From assembly GCA_036320915.1 (NCBI GenBank), contig JAXBDG010000002.1, forward strand, positions 2,542,001-2,606,000: DNA of 64,000 bases. The letters run 5' to 3'. Shown here piece after piece: positions 34,078 to 45,649 of the stretch. The notes under the pieces are model-generated. The model searched no databases, was not told the DNA's origin, and worked only from the letters and a program-made list of their open reading frames with translations. The DNA comes from Linnemannia elongata (lineage: Eukaryota > Mortierellomycota > Mortierellomycetes > Mortierellales > Mortierellaceae). How positions within the stretch are numbered: the stretch's first letter is position 1; every line of letters begins with the position of its first letter. A program made the position numbers and the translations under genes.

Positions 34078-35634
34078 CTAGAGTTTAGCCTGACCCTTGC
34101 TGCTTTGACGCTGCTTGTACTGTTCCCCGCGTTTAGCCTTCAGCCACAACTCGCTCTGCCTCCAGAACGCCAATGTCCTAGCATCCAATCGCTCGACAAG
34201 CTTCTTCTCAACCGTACATTCCTCTGTAAACACAATAGCCTCCTTTCTCTGTCCTCCTACGCCCACATCCGAGGGCAGCAACGAGTTCTGACCATGCTTC
34301 AGTCCATGCTGACGACTCGTCTCACCCCAGGCAAACAAGATCCACACCTCCATCACCCTCAACGACAGCTCCTTTTCGGCGTCCGAAAACACTTCCTGGT
34401 AGGTATCTGATCCAAAGACAAACGGCAGCTCGGCAGCATGGTGAGCACCCAATCCTAACTCCATATCCTCAACAATTTGCAAAGGGCGATCAAAATGGAA
34501 ACGAGACATCTCCAACTGAGGTTGACCATCCAACAGGGCACGACTGGTCGCATGGATAGGATACAAGAACACCGAGTCGCTCAGTACAATCGCCGAGATG
34601 CTTGCAGCCTCTGCATCTGTCTTGGGGATTCCGTAGATGGCCTCAAACTCCTTCTCTTGACCTGGAGGGCAGTTCCTTGCAAAGAACCGAGGCCACCGCT
34701 TCAAATTCTTGGCTCCCAAAGTCGGCACAAACATCCGCCCTTCATCACGGCAGTCTCCTAACATCACGGCCTTGACATTGGGGTCGTAGCGGGCGCCGTC
34801 GTGAACCCATCCACGGGGGTCGCTATGGATGAGAACGTTGTCGATGGTGGGGATAAACATGCCGACCTTGCCGTTGTTGGCAGCCTTGACGAGATCCTTG
34901 GCGGGGATCTTTCTCAATTGCTCAATCTTTTGTGCTCCTGTCAGACCAGAGTCGTTCAACTTGAAGTGCTGACAGAGATGGTTAAAATAGCGTTGACCCT
35001 CCATATCAGGTCGCCCAGCAATCATGGTCGTCGCAGCTCCCGACTGAAGAATCGCCCGTTGGAAGAGTCCATAATGGGTTGGGATGGTCAGATGGTATCC
35101 GATCGATGCAGCTCCGGCTGACTCTCCAAACACGGTCACATCCTTGGGATTGCCTCCAAAAGCCTCGATGTGATCCCGGACCCACTCCAGGGCGATCTTC
35201 TGGTCCAAAAGACCCCAGTTACCAACACACTTTTCGCCGTTCTTGTCCGAGAGACGCTTGTCCGATTGAACATCTTGGACCAACTCGGCCGACGAGAGGA
35301 ACCCAAAGTAGTTGAGACGGTAATTGATTGTGACGACAATGACAGGGCGACCGATACCCTTGACAGAATGAGCGACCATGTTGGTGGCATCGTAGAGACT
35401 CATACCGTTGCTGCCGTCTTTGAATCCGCCTCCATGGATCCAGACCATGACAGGGATCAATGGCTTGAACTTGCTGTTCAATTGGTCGTGGGGGGCAAAG
35501 ATATTGAGGTTGAGGCAGTGCTCCTCGCTATAGACCTTGGAGTACTCGACTTCGTCTTCCTCGTCGACCGCGTCCGCGTTCATGCTCACCAAAGGGTTCT
35601 CGCTTGAAGGTTGGTGGCAAACCGGGCTATGTTG

Positions 35635-35665
<31 letters not shown>

Positions 35666-35959
35666 TATATATAAAGTAACAACAGCGGTAAGCATTATGT
35701 GCTCAAATAGAAGGTGACTTCTTCGTCGTGTGTAAATGAATGCAGCATTGAGTGATTCAAAGGGTGTAATGAATGGTTACCCTTGAATGGTAGCATCACG
35801 AACACCGGTCCAGGGGGCTGCCTTGACAGCAGGACGCCAACGCTCAGGGACGGTGGCATAGGGTATGTTGAGGAACTTTGCGACCGACGGTTGGGTCTCT
35901 GCCTGTGTTCCTTGGACAAGACCACAGCCGGAGATGTTGATTTGTGGAGGAGGAGACAT
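34078..35959 (-). CDS. Type-B carboxylesterase (2 exons, 575 aa)
   Basis: Alpha/beta-hydrolase of the carboxylesterase/cholinesterase family, hydrolysing ester bonds. Exons 35959-35781 and 35626-34078 close at 576 codons. Signatures: oxyanion-hole HGGGF at 124-128, the EHCLNLNIF segment at 95-103 (EDCLYLN in the family), the nucleophile S229 in the elbow VFGESAGAAS, and a probable catalytic His in LGAHHAAELPFVFG. NWGLLDQKIALEWV precedes the elbow as expected. There is no signal peptide, so it is intracellular, unlike many secreted relatives. The T24 run (about 35637-35660) lies inside the intron just upstream of the second exon in plus coordinates, and the reading frame from the T-run itself is an artefact. 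The start is the first ATG before the conserved G-x-x-x-F-x-x-I-P-Y-A motif (KFLNIPYATVPERWRP). Confidence 0.93.
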
Positions 35960-38900
35960 TTGTTGGATCAGGAGGGGAGGGAGGGGAATGAGAATAGGTT
36001 GGACTTTGGGTGAATGGGAGACAAAATGAGGGATGGAGAGAGGGAGGGAAGAGAAAAGGTGAGGTTGAGATTCAGCAAAGGGACGGAAGGGAGAGTGAGT
36101 GGAGATGAGGGGAGACGCGAGTGTGTATGTATTATGGTTTTCGTTTGTCTCTCTTTAAGGAAACTGCTGCTGTTCCCAGCCGATTCAATATCTACGAGCC
36201 GAAGGTTGTGGGGAGGAGTGTGGATTGGTCGCCCTGTTCGTTTTAGTCCCTCGGCCTCTTTTGTTCCTTTTGACCGTTCGGGGCTGAAGGTCTTGTGAAA
36301 AGAGCGATCGGTTGGTTGGTTGGTTGGATGGTTGGTTATGGACATTGCTTGCTTGTGCGTAGGCGAAAGGAGCATGCCCTGTGCCCTGACTCGGCAACTT
36401 ATCAAATAAATACCAATGTACAGACCGACTTGGCCTCGGCACACTATTTGATCGATCACTTCTAGTACACTCACAGTGAAAGAAAAGCGCGTCTGCTTGT
36501 CCCTAGTCAACGTACTCTCTCTCTCGATTCAGCACCTTGCTCTCTTGCATCCTTCCCCCCCAATCGTTAAGCTTTGCTTCTCCCCTCAGTTGCACTGTAC
36601 CTTGGCCCCCTTTAGCGACAGATCTACTTCCCTCTTTCCATCTCAAACTCTACACCCCAACAACCATTCGTGGACAACATAAAGGGGGGGTACAAGAGTC
36701 TATGAATGTGAGGATGTGGAAAGGATTTATTATGGCTTGTGCTCATCGTTTCGTGCGCTAAAGGGCAAGAAAATAAGGGGGGGTTGGAGGGAAGAAGAGA
36801 AGAAAGGAGAGCCAATGATGTCGAGGTTTTGATGCAAGGGACGGATGCACCCACTCCCATACTCAACACATTGCCATTGGCACCTGCACTTGGACAATCC
36901 ACACAACAGAGCAAAGCACAATGGCAGGAGCATGATCATCCCGAGATGTATTGCGCTGTCCTTCCCCCTTCCGTCCCTTTCTTATGCTATACCTGTCACA
37001 TCATGCACCCCCCTGTTTCTTCTTTTCTGTCCAAGATCCGACCACATCCCGCGGTAAAAAGATGTTGTCTGGTGCATAACATCAAGGTGGAGGCGTGTCA
37101 TTCAGTCATTCATAAATCTATAGCCCGAGGAAAAGAGAGCCAAACGAAGAGACAGGGGGGAATAGCGGGGGGACAGGCATGCAGCAAAGAGCAAGATGGG
37201 TCTGAACATAACCAGATGGTGGCCCTCCCCTAAGTCGTGTTAATGCTAATGCCGACACCTCTGCCAATAATGCCAATTGCAAATGCCAATGGGTAGGGTG
37301 AGAGACAGGCGAATGTAATACTATGTTGTCGTTTCAAGTCTCAAAGAAGAAAGAGAAGAGCCATGATGAGCTTTAAGCAATTAAGTTGTGGACTTCTGGA
37401 CCCCTCATTGCCACCATGCTCGCAACCATGCGACGCTCATTGGGCAAAGTATTCTCTTGTTATTTACTCTTCTTTAGTGCTGTGTATGTGTGTACAACTG
37501 CAAAGCAAAAGAGTGATGATTCATCCATTGGATCTCGGGTCGTTTTTTTTTGTCTTATAGCGGAGTATTGTGTGCGAACGAACAAAGAGGGAGATGGACA
37601 CGAGAGAAAAAACGAAGATGATCTATTTCTTACGGCGTCTTACAATGAACAACCACGCCATAGTGTACCAAAGGCGAAGCACAGGTCAGGTATCTTTTAC
37701 CAGAGACCTTAAAGATGTGGAATTACAAAAACCGGAATTGCCCAACAATATTTTGTCCCGCGCTTTGTTTGTGTGAAATTGGAAAGGTGTGCGAGCTGGT
37801 AGATGCATGCAAGGAACGCGGGAAAGGGAAAGGGGAAAAGCATCTCCGTTCCACCAAAGAATGATAGTCCACACACGTCCATGTGGATGATGAGTGGGAG
37901 AAAGAAAGAGAGGGATGGAGAGGAAGGAGAGAGACGAAGAGGGAGGAGGGGGATCGGTTGTGTGTGCCGGCTTAAAGGCCGTTTGGCGAAATGTTGATTT
38001 TTGTTGTGCGATAGGAGCCAAGTGAACAATGGGGCGGTGAGGGGGGTGAGTTGAGTTCCCCAGACCAAAACTATGAACAAAAAACAAAAAAGAACAAAAA
38101 CAGAAAGAGAGGAGACGACCGTTGCTTTGATTGTCCTGTTGTTGTTGTTGTTGTTATTGTACGACCATGAGAGCCAACACTTCATTTTTTATTTTAGATT
38201 TCTCGCTCATAAAACTTACCCGCGCAAAATATGCCAACAAAAGAGAGTTGCACGTCGTTCGATTGTTCATTCCTTGTTTCGACTCTTGTTTCGACTCCTC
38301 CCAGTCAATTGCAACTTCACAAGGGGGTAAAAAACGGAGACAAGGAGGCAGGGGATGAGGGTAAGTGTAAGATAATAAAAGTGAGCGTGTGTCATGTCAA
38401 TGGCAATGGTCTAGAGGATGCATCTACAAATTGTTCCAGGCTACCTGCTTGGTAGCTAATTGAAATGAGAATGTTGTGTCGATAGCGAACCAACAAAAAA
38501 ATAAAAAAAATAAATAAAAAAAAAATGTTCTTGTTCCGTCGTTCTTGTTCTCCCTCTCCGCGGGAAACGAGAGAGTGATGATAACAATAATGCTGGCGGC
38601 GATGACAACAGCGATGGTGTGCTTTATTGTTTTTCTTTTCTTGACTTTCACAAGCCTTCTTCCTTCTGCCAATGACATTCCCATTCCCGTTCCAACTGTG
38701 TGTCCTCTCTCCTCCTTTCGTCTACAACTTTGGGTCTTTAGAAGGAAAGCCCTTGTTACTTATAGGAAAAGCTGTTTTTAATCGACCCGATCGGATCGCT
38801 GTCGTTGGTTGAACCCTGTTTTCACTTGGGTCCTAATATTATCCTTCAGCAATGGACGTCCACGGCGCTTTCTTTTTTTCTTTTATGTTTTTCATCTCTC

Positions 38901-40062
38901 TCTCTCTTTCTTTTTTTTTTTTTTTTTTTTTTTTTTCTCACCTTTTCTTGTATGTACCTGCTGTTGACTATCGATAAAATCATTTTCCATCACCCCACCC
39001 AGGCACCCACTCACTCACCCCCACACTATACTATCGAATCTATCCACGTTTTATCCTTTTTCTATCCCCTCCTCACCTCAGACGAGCAATTGAAAGAGAG
39101 CTGTTGTTGTTGCTGTTGTTGTTGTTGTTGTATCCTTCCCTTCGTATTCATTCCATTCTTAGGGCCTTTTCATTCAACTAAAAACAAACATAGGCTACCG
39201 GCAGCAGGAGTAACAGAAGTACAATCGGTACCCTGCCCCCCTTCGCTGTTTTGTTCTTTCTTCCACTTCCATCGGAAGTCGGATATATTGACCCCCCACC
39301 CCCTTTACTCCTTACTCCTTACTCTACTCCTTTCTAACCCATTGAACCAATTAGCGGCCTCTTGTTTCTGTTCCCCTGCCTGCGCTGTCATATTTGTTTG
39401 TTTTTTTTTTTTTTTTTTTTTTTTATCTCTGCATTATTCATCCAATTCTTAACTCTTTCTTTCACTTCCTCTTGCTCTTCTCTTCCTTCCTTTCTTCCCT
39501 CACTCACTCACACCACCTTCACTTACACTTTCGCCCATCTGCTCATCTTTCCTCCCATTCATACTTTTCTCCGTACCTGACCTGACCTTCATTCTCTCTC
39601 ATCTCAAACCGTCAGCCACTTTTGTTGTCTCAACTCAACCGTCTTTGTCTCAACCACCCGTCCCCCTCTTCCCTTCCCCTCCGTCTTTTCCCTCAACTAT
39701 TCTTCCTCAATTGTTCCTTGCACCCGTCTCCTCCTCCTTCAAACACACACACACACATTCACCATACACACTCTCACTCCTCCCTCTACCTTGCCTATAC
39801 AAACAACCACCTTCGTCCCTTCACCTCACACTACCGATAAAACTTCAATTGACTTGACCACATCTCTGTATCTCTTACTACTACCTCGCCAACTATACCA
39901 ACCACTCGAAATACGACATACCCAGTCACTGTTCATCAATTCATCCTTTAAATTACAACTACAACCCTCTCCCTCTCCAACTCACCGAGACACGCGAACT
40001 CCAGCAACACCAACAGTACCAACGACACCAACAACAACCTACGATAACCGACCCGCTACAGT
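35960..40062. other. Long divergent intergenic region, 4.1 kb
   Basis: Lies between the divergent carboxylesterase and alpha/beta-hydrolase genes. It holds simple sequence: (GTT)n near 38137-38160 and 39100-39130, T-runs at about 38909-38936 and 39401-39424, and a 600-bp pyrimidine-rich leader directly before 40063. No frame in it has a recognisable domain, so I support no gene here. Confidence 0.5.
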
Positions 40063-42024
40063 ATGTCCCGGCGAATGTCTGAAACGGCCTCGGTCAGGTC
40101 GTTTGATAGCATCCCCACCATGGCCGACGTTGAAGCAACCCTCGGCTGTGTTGATATGAACCAGCGCTACGAACTCTACTCCGGCCGCCTCGTCTCCTTT
40201 GCAGAGGTTGGCCATCCCTGCGGACACCCAGTGTTTTGCTTGTAAGATATCCTATTTGACGTTGCACTGTCGGACGAACGTACAATCTTGTTCATGTGTG
40301 TGCGAGGGAAGGACAAAAAAAAGATAGGGGAAGGAGGGGAAGGGAGGAGGTGTGTGCATACAATGTGTTGTGGTTTGTTCTGTTGAGTACGTCGCGCTAC
40401 CCAGATCGTTGTGGTGTTCTTTGTTGTTGATACTGTTGGTTTTTTTTTGTCAGTGCCCTTTTCTTCCCCGTGCAGCCCCATGGAGGAGTGTGTTGTTGTT
40501 GTTTTTTTCCTTTAATCGGCTGTTTTTTATTTATTTATTATTTCGTTCCTATGTTGTTGCGTGAATTGCCAAGGCTTTTCTTTTTTCTTATTTTTACATG
40601 TGTCGGTGTCTTTCTGTGTGCGTATGAATGTGTTACTAATGCACTTGGCCAATGGTCGACTTTCGGTTGTGTCTTTTAATAATAGCTTGGGCCTGGGCTG
40701 TATGCGATACTACTCTATTATCCTTGAAGATCTCGCCTTCAAGCACTCTCTCCGGATCTACTGCATCGACCGCCCTGGCGTGGGTATGTCTCAACCCGCG
40801 GATCCTGAGGTATACAAAATACTGGCCCAATCTTCATTCTTGATCTTGATTGCGATCATTATATCACTTTGCCTTGAGGAATTATTACCATTTTTGTGGA
40901 TATTGCTATCATCCCCTCATGATCGACAATCACCCTTTGCATGAGATTGCTTACTATAAATTATATAACAAGGGAATGTTGTCTCTAACCCATCATCGTT
41001 ATTACCTCTTACACCAAAATAGTCGTGGACACCACTCAGGATGGCAGAGATCGTTGAGGAGATGGCAAATGGATTCAACATTCAAAAGTTCTCGGTCATG
41101 GGACATTCGTGCGGAGCCATCTACGCTATGGCGTGCGCCCTTAGACTCAAATCCAGGATTGTCGGGACAGTGTGGTTAATGTCGCCCTGGGTCCACTTAA
41201 CTCTCGCTAAGCGGATGAAGTGGATCAAGCACATGCCGACAACGCTCTTGAAGTCCCAGAGCACCGCCAGTCTTCTCTATAAATCCCTTTCAGTCGCAGC
41301 CAAGGAGCCGCCATGCAAATCGGATCCAAATATCCTCAACTATGATCGAGAGAAATTGGTCAAGGCGATGTTGCAAGATAATATGGCTGAGAGTCTGGAG
41401 GGTGCTAATAACGATTTGATGGTCTGTCTGGAACTTTACCATTCGTTTGGATTCAGCTACAAAGATGTCACTCTTCCTGTCCATGTCTTTTGGGGAACCA
41501 AGGTAAACAAGATCTTGCTATCGACGGACCGCTGTTTGAAGAAGAGGAGGCAAATGGACAGCAATTAGAAGAGTCAAAAAGGACAATAGTCTACATCAAC
41601 CACACGCCTCCTACTCCCTCGAGGAAAAAACACTCCAATTGACCCCCTTTTGTATTCTTTTGTACCTCACTTTGGACTAATATAGGACGCAGTGATTTCC
41701 AAGGAAGCGGTAGACTGGATGGAACAACGACTCCCACAGTGCACACTCAGCGTAATCGAGGGCGGCACTCATGGACTCCTCTGGCGGGCGGATGTGGTCT
41801 CAAAGATCTTCAAGGGCATTGCATCGTCATGGAAACTGGCAGAGTTTGAGCGGTCGCTCTCCCAGCGCTGGTCAATCAAGCAGCTCGGGCTCAACAAGCA
41901 CCAGTCTTACAGGAGCAGCACTTACAGCGCCGTCCAACAAGCTATCCAGACCAGCAATATCTACGACACCCAACAGACTCTCTACCAGTCCCAACAGATC
42001 TTTGATGATCCCGACCGCTTCTGA
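40063..42024 (+). CDS. Alpha/beta-fold hydrolase (4 exons, 373 aa)
   Basis: Serine hydrolase of the general alpha/beta fold; the substrate is unknown. Exons 40063-40241, 40686-40809, 41023-41502 and 41686-42024 close at 374 codons. Strand and motif order: HPVFCLLGLGCMRYY (glycine-rich oxyanion region), CIDRPGVGMSQPADPE, the nucleophile S130 in SVMGHSCGAIYA, the acid D262 in FWGTKDAVIS, and the catalytic H290 in EGGTHGLLW. The catalytic aspartate is the first residue of the last exon. The exon-3 start at 41023 (SWTPLRMAEIVEE) is my best fit to phase, and another acceptor is possible. A Gln/Ser-rich tail of about 60 residues follows the fold. No signal peptide. A pyrimidine-rich leader of about 600 bp precedes the ATG. 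Confidence 0.87.
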
Positions 42025-42827
42025 GCTCTTTGACCAGTGACTTGTGGTTCAGGAACGCTCATCCCACCCATCGTCACCATTCACTTTTCTTTTTCATTTT
42101 TTTTCTTTCTCATGTCTATCTTTTTTTTTCATTTTCATCTGTAGCCTCATGTACATCTTCATATCCCTGTCCCATGATTCACATCTCGTCAGCAGAACGC
42201 TGTCAAAGAATGTTTCGGGGCACCCTTTCCCCCTTTTTTTTTTTTTTCTTTTTTTCTTTTTCTTTTTCTTTTTCTTTTTCATTTTCTTTCACCTCTCGTA
42301 ACATTAGTCGCCCACCCCTTACAAAAAACAACAACAGCAAAGTACCCATTACCAACCACTACCATCAAAAAGGCCTTAGCCTACTTTTCCTTTTCCCCCT
42401 CCCCCTTTCCCTCTTCTTCTCTAACCCCTCACACCCTTATTTTCACCACTCCCAGAGTAGATAGAAACCGTTTGCATGTAAAATATACCCATCACTCATT
42501 CCCCTTCCCTCTCTTCATTCTTCCTCAGCCGAAGAGTGTTTTTTTTTTTTTTTTTTTTGAATGTTTATTTTTTGGTTTGTTTGTTTGGATGTTTGTTAGT
42601 TGAATGGTCGGTAGATCAATCATCGGAGTGTGTAACAGCAGTAAATGCAAAGATACAAAGGAAGGAAGGAACGATGGAAAGAAGGGTACACGGAATAACA
42701 CACCCGGTAACCGGCCCCAGCCCCCAATCCAAACCAGTCCCCAAAACATTGATTTTGATATCCGCGTGGCGGTTGTTCGGTCCATTCTTTTATTTTATAG
42801 ATATATTTTGTTTCCATTCTCCATACT

Positions 42828-44816
42828 TTATGTCCAGGTAGAACACCAGTCCAGATGAATATCAAACAACGCCGACCAGCACGAATCCTCTAGCTGCTGA
42901 AACGCATTTAAATCAGCCACCACCACTCCTGGCCAATGCTCCTCCCTCCACGCTTTCTCCGCCTCATTATCAAACCCAACAGGGATACCGCCCGACGCCA
43001 CATGCCTCAACTTTTGCAAATTCTTTAGCGCATCCATCCCACTGGCAAGGGTCATTGGTAATCCATCCGGTTGACGACAGTCCTTGAAGACCTCCCCGTT
43101 CCCTTGGATGACACTCGGTCCGAACCCATAGCACCGTCTACCAAAAGTGAACCGCTTCGTGTTCAGGATTAGGTCTTGAAGGTGTGGCAGGCGTGCGAGT
43201 TGGTTGTACACCTGGGCTTGAAGACGTCTGCTCTCGTCGATTGAGTATCCCAAGGAGAAGGACGAGAAGGAGGTTGCGAGCGTTGGGCCGTAATCGAGTT
43301 CGAACATGTTCTGATCGGCAATGAATTCTTCAATGGTGCCCTGGAGGGTGAGATCTGGTCGTGGGATATGTGTGATCTTGCAGGCAAGAGATTCAAGGTT
43401 TGAACAGACCCATTCTGATTGAACAATGTCCCTAGCGTCGAGTGTCGCCTCCTTCACAAAACTGCTGGTTGCAATTGAGTGGAACTGGCGAAGTTTTGGG
43501 GCAGTACAAAGAAGCTCCTGGAGGGATTCACTGGGGATCCTGTGGCAGTTGTGGAATCGGACGCTTTCTAAGGTTCCTGCATGTTGGAGGAGTGCTTTGA
43601 TGGCTAGGGGTCCAAAGTCGTTCGACGTGATGCTCTTAGGGTATCCCGAATACAGTCGATCGCCGATTTTGATCGACCTCCATCCTCGACGACTGGATCC
43701 GAGGAGTTCCGCGAATTGAGCGTCCGGGATTTGACCATCGATACACAGCGCGGTCAGGTTCGGGCAGGACTCTTGAATGATCTTTGCAAAATCCAGAAGT
43801 TGCTCCTGATGCCCTGTGAATCCGGCTTCATGGCGACTTGGCGTATATTGGATTGGAAAGCGAAGGGCTTTTAGGTTGGGACAAGCGCGGAGTAGATCCA
43901 CATAGAAATTGCTGGGCACGTCAAAGCGGTTGCCCGAGTAGACGGGCCCAATGTTCATGAGACTGAGTGTATGGAGACGATCCAAGACTGGAAGCAAGAA
44001 TGCTGGGCAACCCTCTTTACCGATTCGCACATTATCGTAAATTGACCGGGGTGTGTCCATTGAGAGTGTCTCCAGGCTCCCCGGTAGAGCCTCCAACCAG
44101 CTAGACACAATGGAGCCGTCGTTACTGTATCGCTCTTGGTGTGAACTTTCGTACTGGTGAAGGTTCACTGTTCCGAAAATTGTAAGTGTCCTAAGGTTAC
44201 CATTCTGTCGAAGGAGTTGAACGAGAGCTGACTTTTCTAACTGTGTCCGTGGTGGCCCTGTACATTCCTCCTCCTCCTCGTCGTCATCCTGTTTGAACAG
44301 CCAAGGACATACCTCAAAACTCGTCAAGAACTCTGGCCAAATATTATCGGCAATCAAATCCGACCCACCATACAACGGATCCGAGAAATACATCACCTCC
44401 TCCAGCTCTCTCACACACCCCTTCTCATCCGCCTCTACAACAAGATCCAGTACACTACACATCTCTGTCCTCAACTCCCGAATCAAATGTCCGTTCCTGA
44501 GTAGCGCCTTTGGACCACGCCCGTCATCCTGTAGGATCCATTTCTTGAAATGAGAAAAGTCGATTGCACCCCCATGTCCTCCTCCTCCTTGTACTTTTCC
44601 ATGTCCTTGTTCTTTTTCGGGGGATGGCGCCCCAAGCATCCTTATAATTTTGCGACGTTCTTTTTGTTGTTTATAAATGCTGATTGATCGCCAGAGGGGA
44701 GGTGAGAAGAGAAAGGACCAGGCTTGCGAGACAAGAATACATTGAGTTAGGTCGTGGCTTGAGAGGTGAGAGAGGATTTGGGTTTGGATCTCTGGTGGTA
44801 GGTCTATGAGTCCCAT
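42828..44816 (-). CDS. F-box/LRR protein (single exon, 662 aa)
   Basis: Probable substrate adaptor of an SCF ubiquitin ligase. Residues 2-45 form a clear F-box (LIDLPPEIQTQILSHLSSHD, then LTQCILVSQAWSFLFSPPLW). The remaining 600 residues contain irregular leucine-rich repeats (LRTLTIFGTVNLHQYE, LHTLSLMNIGP, LKALRFPIQY, LTALCIDGQIPD) of the type seen in many Mortierella F-box proteins. A low-complexity Gly/His linker at about 73-84 and an acidic patch (DDDEEEEE) interrupt the fold. The start is set at MGLIDLPPE, because the 88 residues upstream in frame are a Phe/Ser-rich leader translated from UTR and a poly(T) run. No intron is required. The 3' end faces the alpha/beta-hydrolase tail-to-tail. 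Confidence 0.88.
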   Translation of the reverse strand: MGLIDLPPEIQTQILSHLSSHDLTQCILVSQAWSFLFSPPLWRSISIYKQQKERRKIIRMLGAPSPEKEQGHGKVQGGGGHGGAIDFSHFKKWILQDDGRGPKALLRNGHLIRELRTEMCSVLDLVVEADEKGCVRELEEVMYFSDPLYGGSDLIADNIWPEFLTSFEVCPWLFKQDDDEEEEECTGPPRTQLEKSALVQLLRQNGNLRTLTIFGTVNLHQYESSHQERYSNDGSIVSSWLEALPGSLETLSMDTPRSIYDNVRIGKEGCPAFLLPVLDRLHTLSLMNIGPVYSGNRFDVPSNFYVDLLRACPNLKALRFPIQYTPSRHEAGFTGHQEQLLDFAKIIQESCPNLTALCIDGQIPDAQFAELLGSSRRGWRSIKIGDRLYSGYPKSITSNDFGPLAIKALLQHAGTLESVRFHNCHRIPSESLQELLCTAPKLRQFHSIATSSFVKEATLDARDIVQSEWVCSNLESLACKITHIPRPDLTLQGTIEEFIADQNMFELDYGPTLATSFSSFSLGYSIDESRRLQAQVYNQLARLPHLQDLILNTKRFTFGRRCYGFGPSVIQGNGEVFKDCRQPDGLPMTLASGMDALKNLQKLRHVASGGIPVGFDNEAEKAWREEHWPGVVVADLNAFQQLEDSCWSALFDIHLDWCSTWT

Positions 44817-45029
44817 CGCTTTTCCTTGCTGCTGTTGCCGTTTTGTTGTTCTTATAGTATCGAGTAAGGGAGGAGTGGTGGATTGCCCGGTGAGGGGATA
44901 GAAAGAAAAAGGAAAGGAGGAGGAAGAGATATGAGAAGAATAGGTATTGGAGTGAAGCAAAGAAAACCTGAAAAGTGATTGAGACGATGGGTCGATGTCA
45001 GGTTGCGAAGAGTGGAAGAAGAATAAGTT

Positions 45030-45051
45030 AAAAAAAAAAAAAAAAAAAAAA
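45030..45051. repeat. Poly(A) tract upstream of the F-box gene
   Basis: An A-run of about 22 on the plus strand (T-run in the gene's sense), about 215 bp upstream of the F-box start, a position typical for nucleosome-excluding promoter tracts. Confidence 0.8.
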
Positions 45052-45649
45052 GGCCGGTGCGAGAGAGGGGCTTTATGCATCTTTTACCGTGTCCTACATC
45101 CTTAAAACGGTGTTTATATCTGTGAGCAGCAGTAAAAACCCAACAAAAATGACCATGCACCACATCATTTTTTGGTGCTCTGATGCAGCGGTCGCTTTTT
45201 TTTTTTTTCTATCACCCTCATTCTTTTTCTTTCCTCGACCCATGTTCTTTTCTCCTTGATTTCTATACTCATAACTCTCGCCTTGTAAGTACATATACTC
45301 TTGCGAGACAACAACAGCACCTTCCACTGGATCAACTTGGCGTTAATAAGATAAAGCCATGCAGCAGAACCGTCGATGCAGGGATCCATGTGCGGAGTAA
45401 ATTGTAAAAGACCTGGACGCACAACAATACATGTGTCTCACATTTCTTATCTGGACGTTTTTAAGATATGAAACCGCGTTTCCGGATTCGATCCTTCCTG
45501 GTTACTGAATTGATCGCGTGTCCTAGATACATAGTATTCTGAATTGATGGGCGCCCTAGTTCTCGAACTGGCTCCGTTTGTAAAGGGTGTTTTCAATCGG
45601 TCTTTTATTGTTATTATTAATATTATGTTTTTCTATGACCACAGGCAAT

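Noticed and set aside
37709..38185. Minus-strand 158-residue frame with hydrophobic start
   Set aside because: Asn/Phe/Pro-rich translation of simple sequence. No family signature and no conserved neighbours.
38805..39857. Long Phe/Ser/Pro-rich plus-strand frames
   Set aside because: They come from the pyrimidine-rich leader and T-runs upstream of the alpha/beta-hydrolase.
44817..45080. 88-residue N-terminal extension of the F-box protein
   Set aside because: Phe/Ser-rich sequence encoded by a poly(T) run and leader. The F-box starts immediately after the ATG at 44816.
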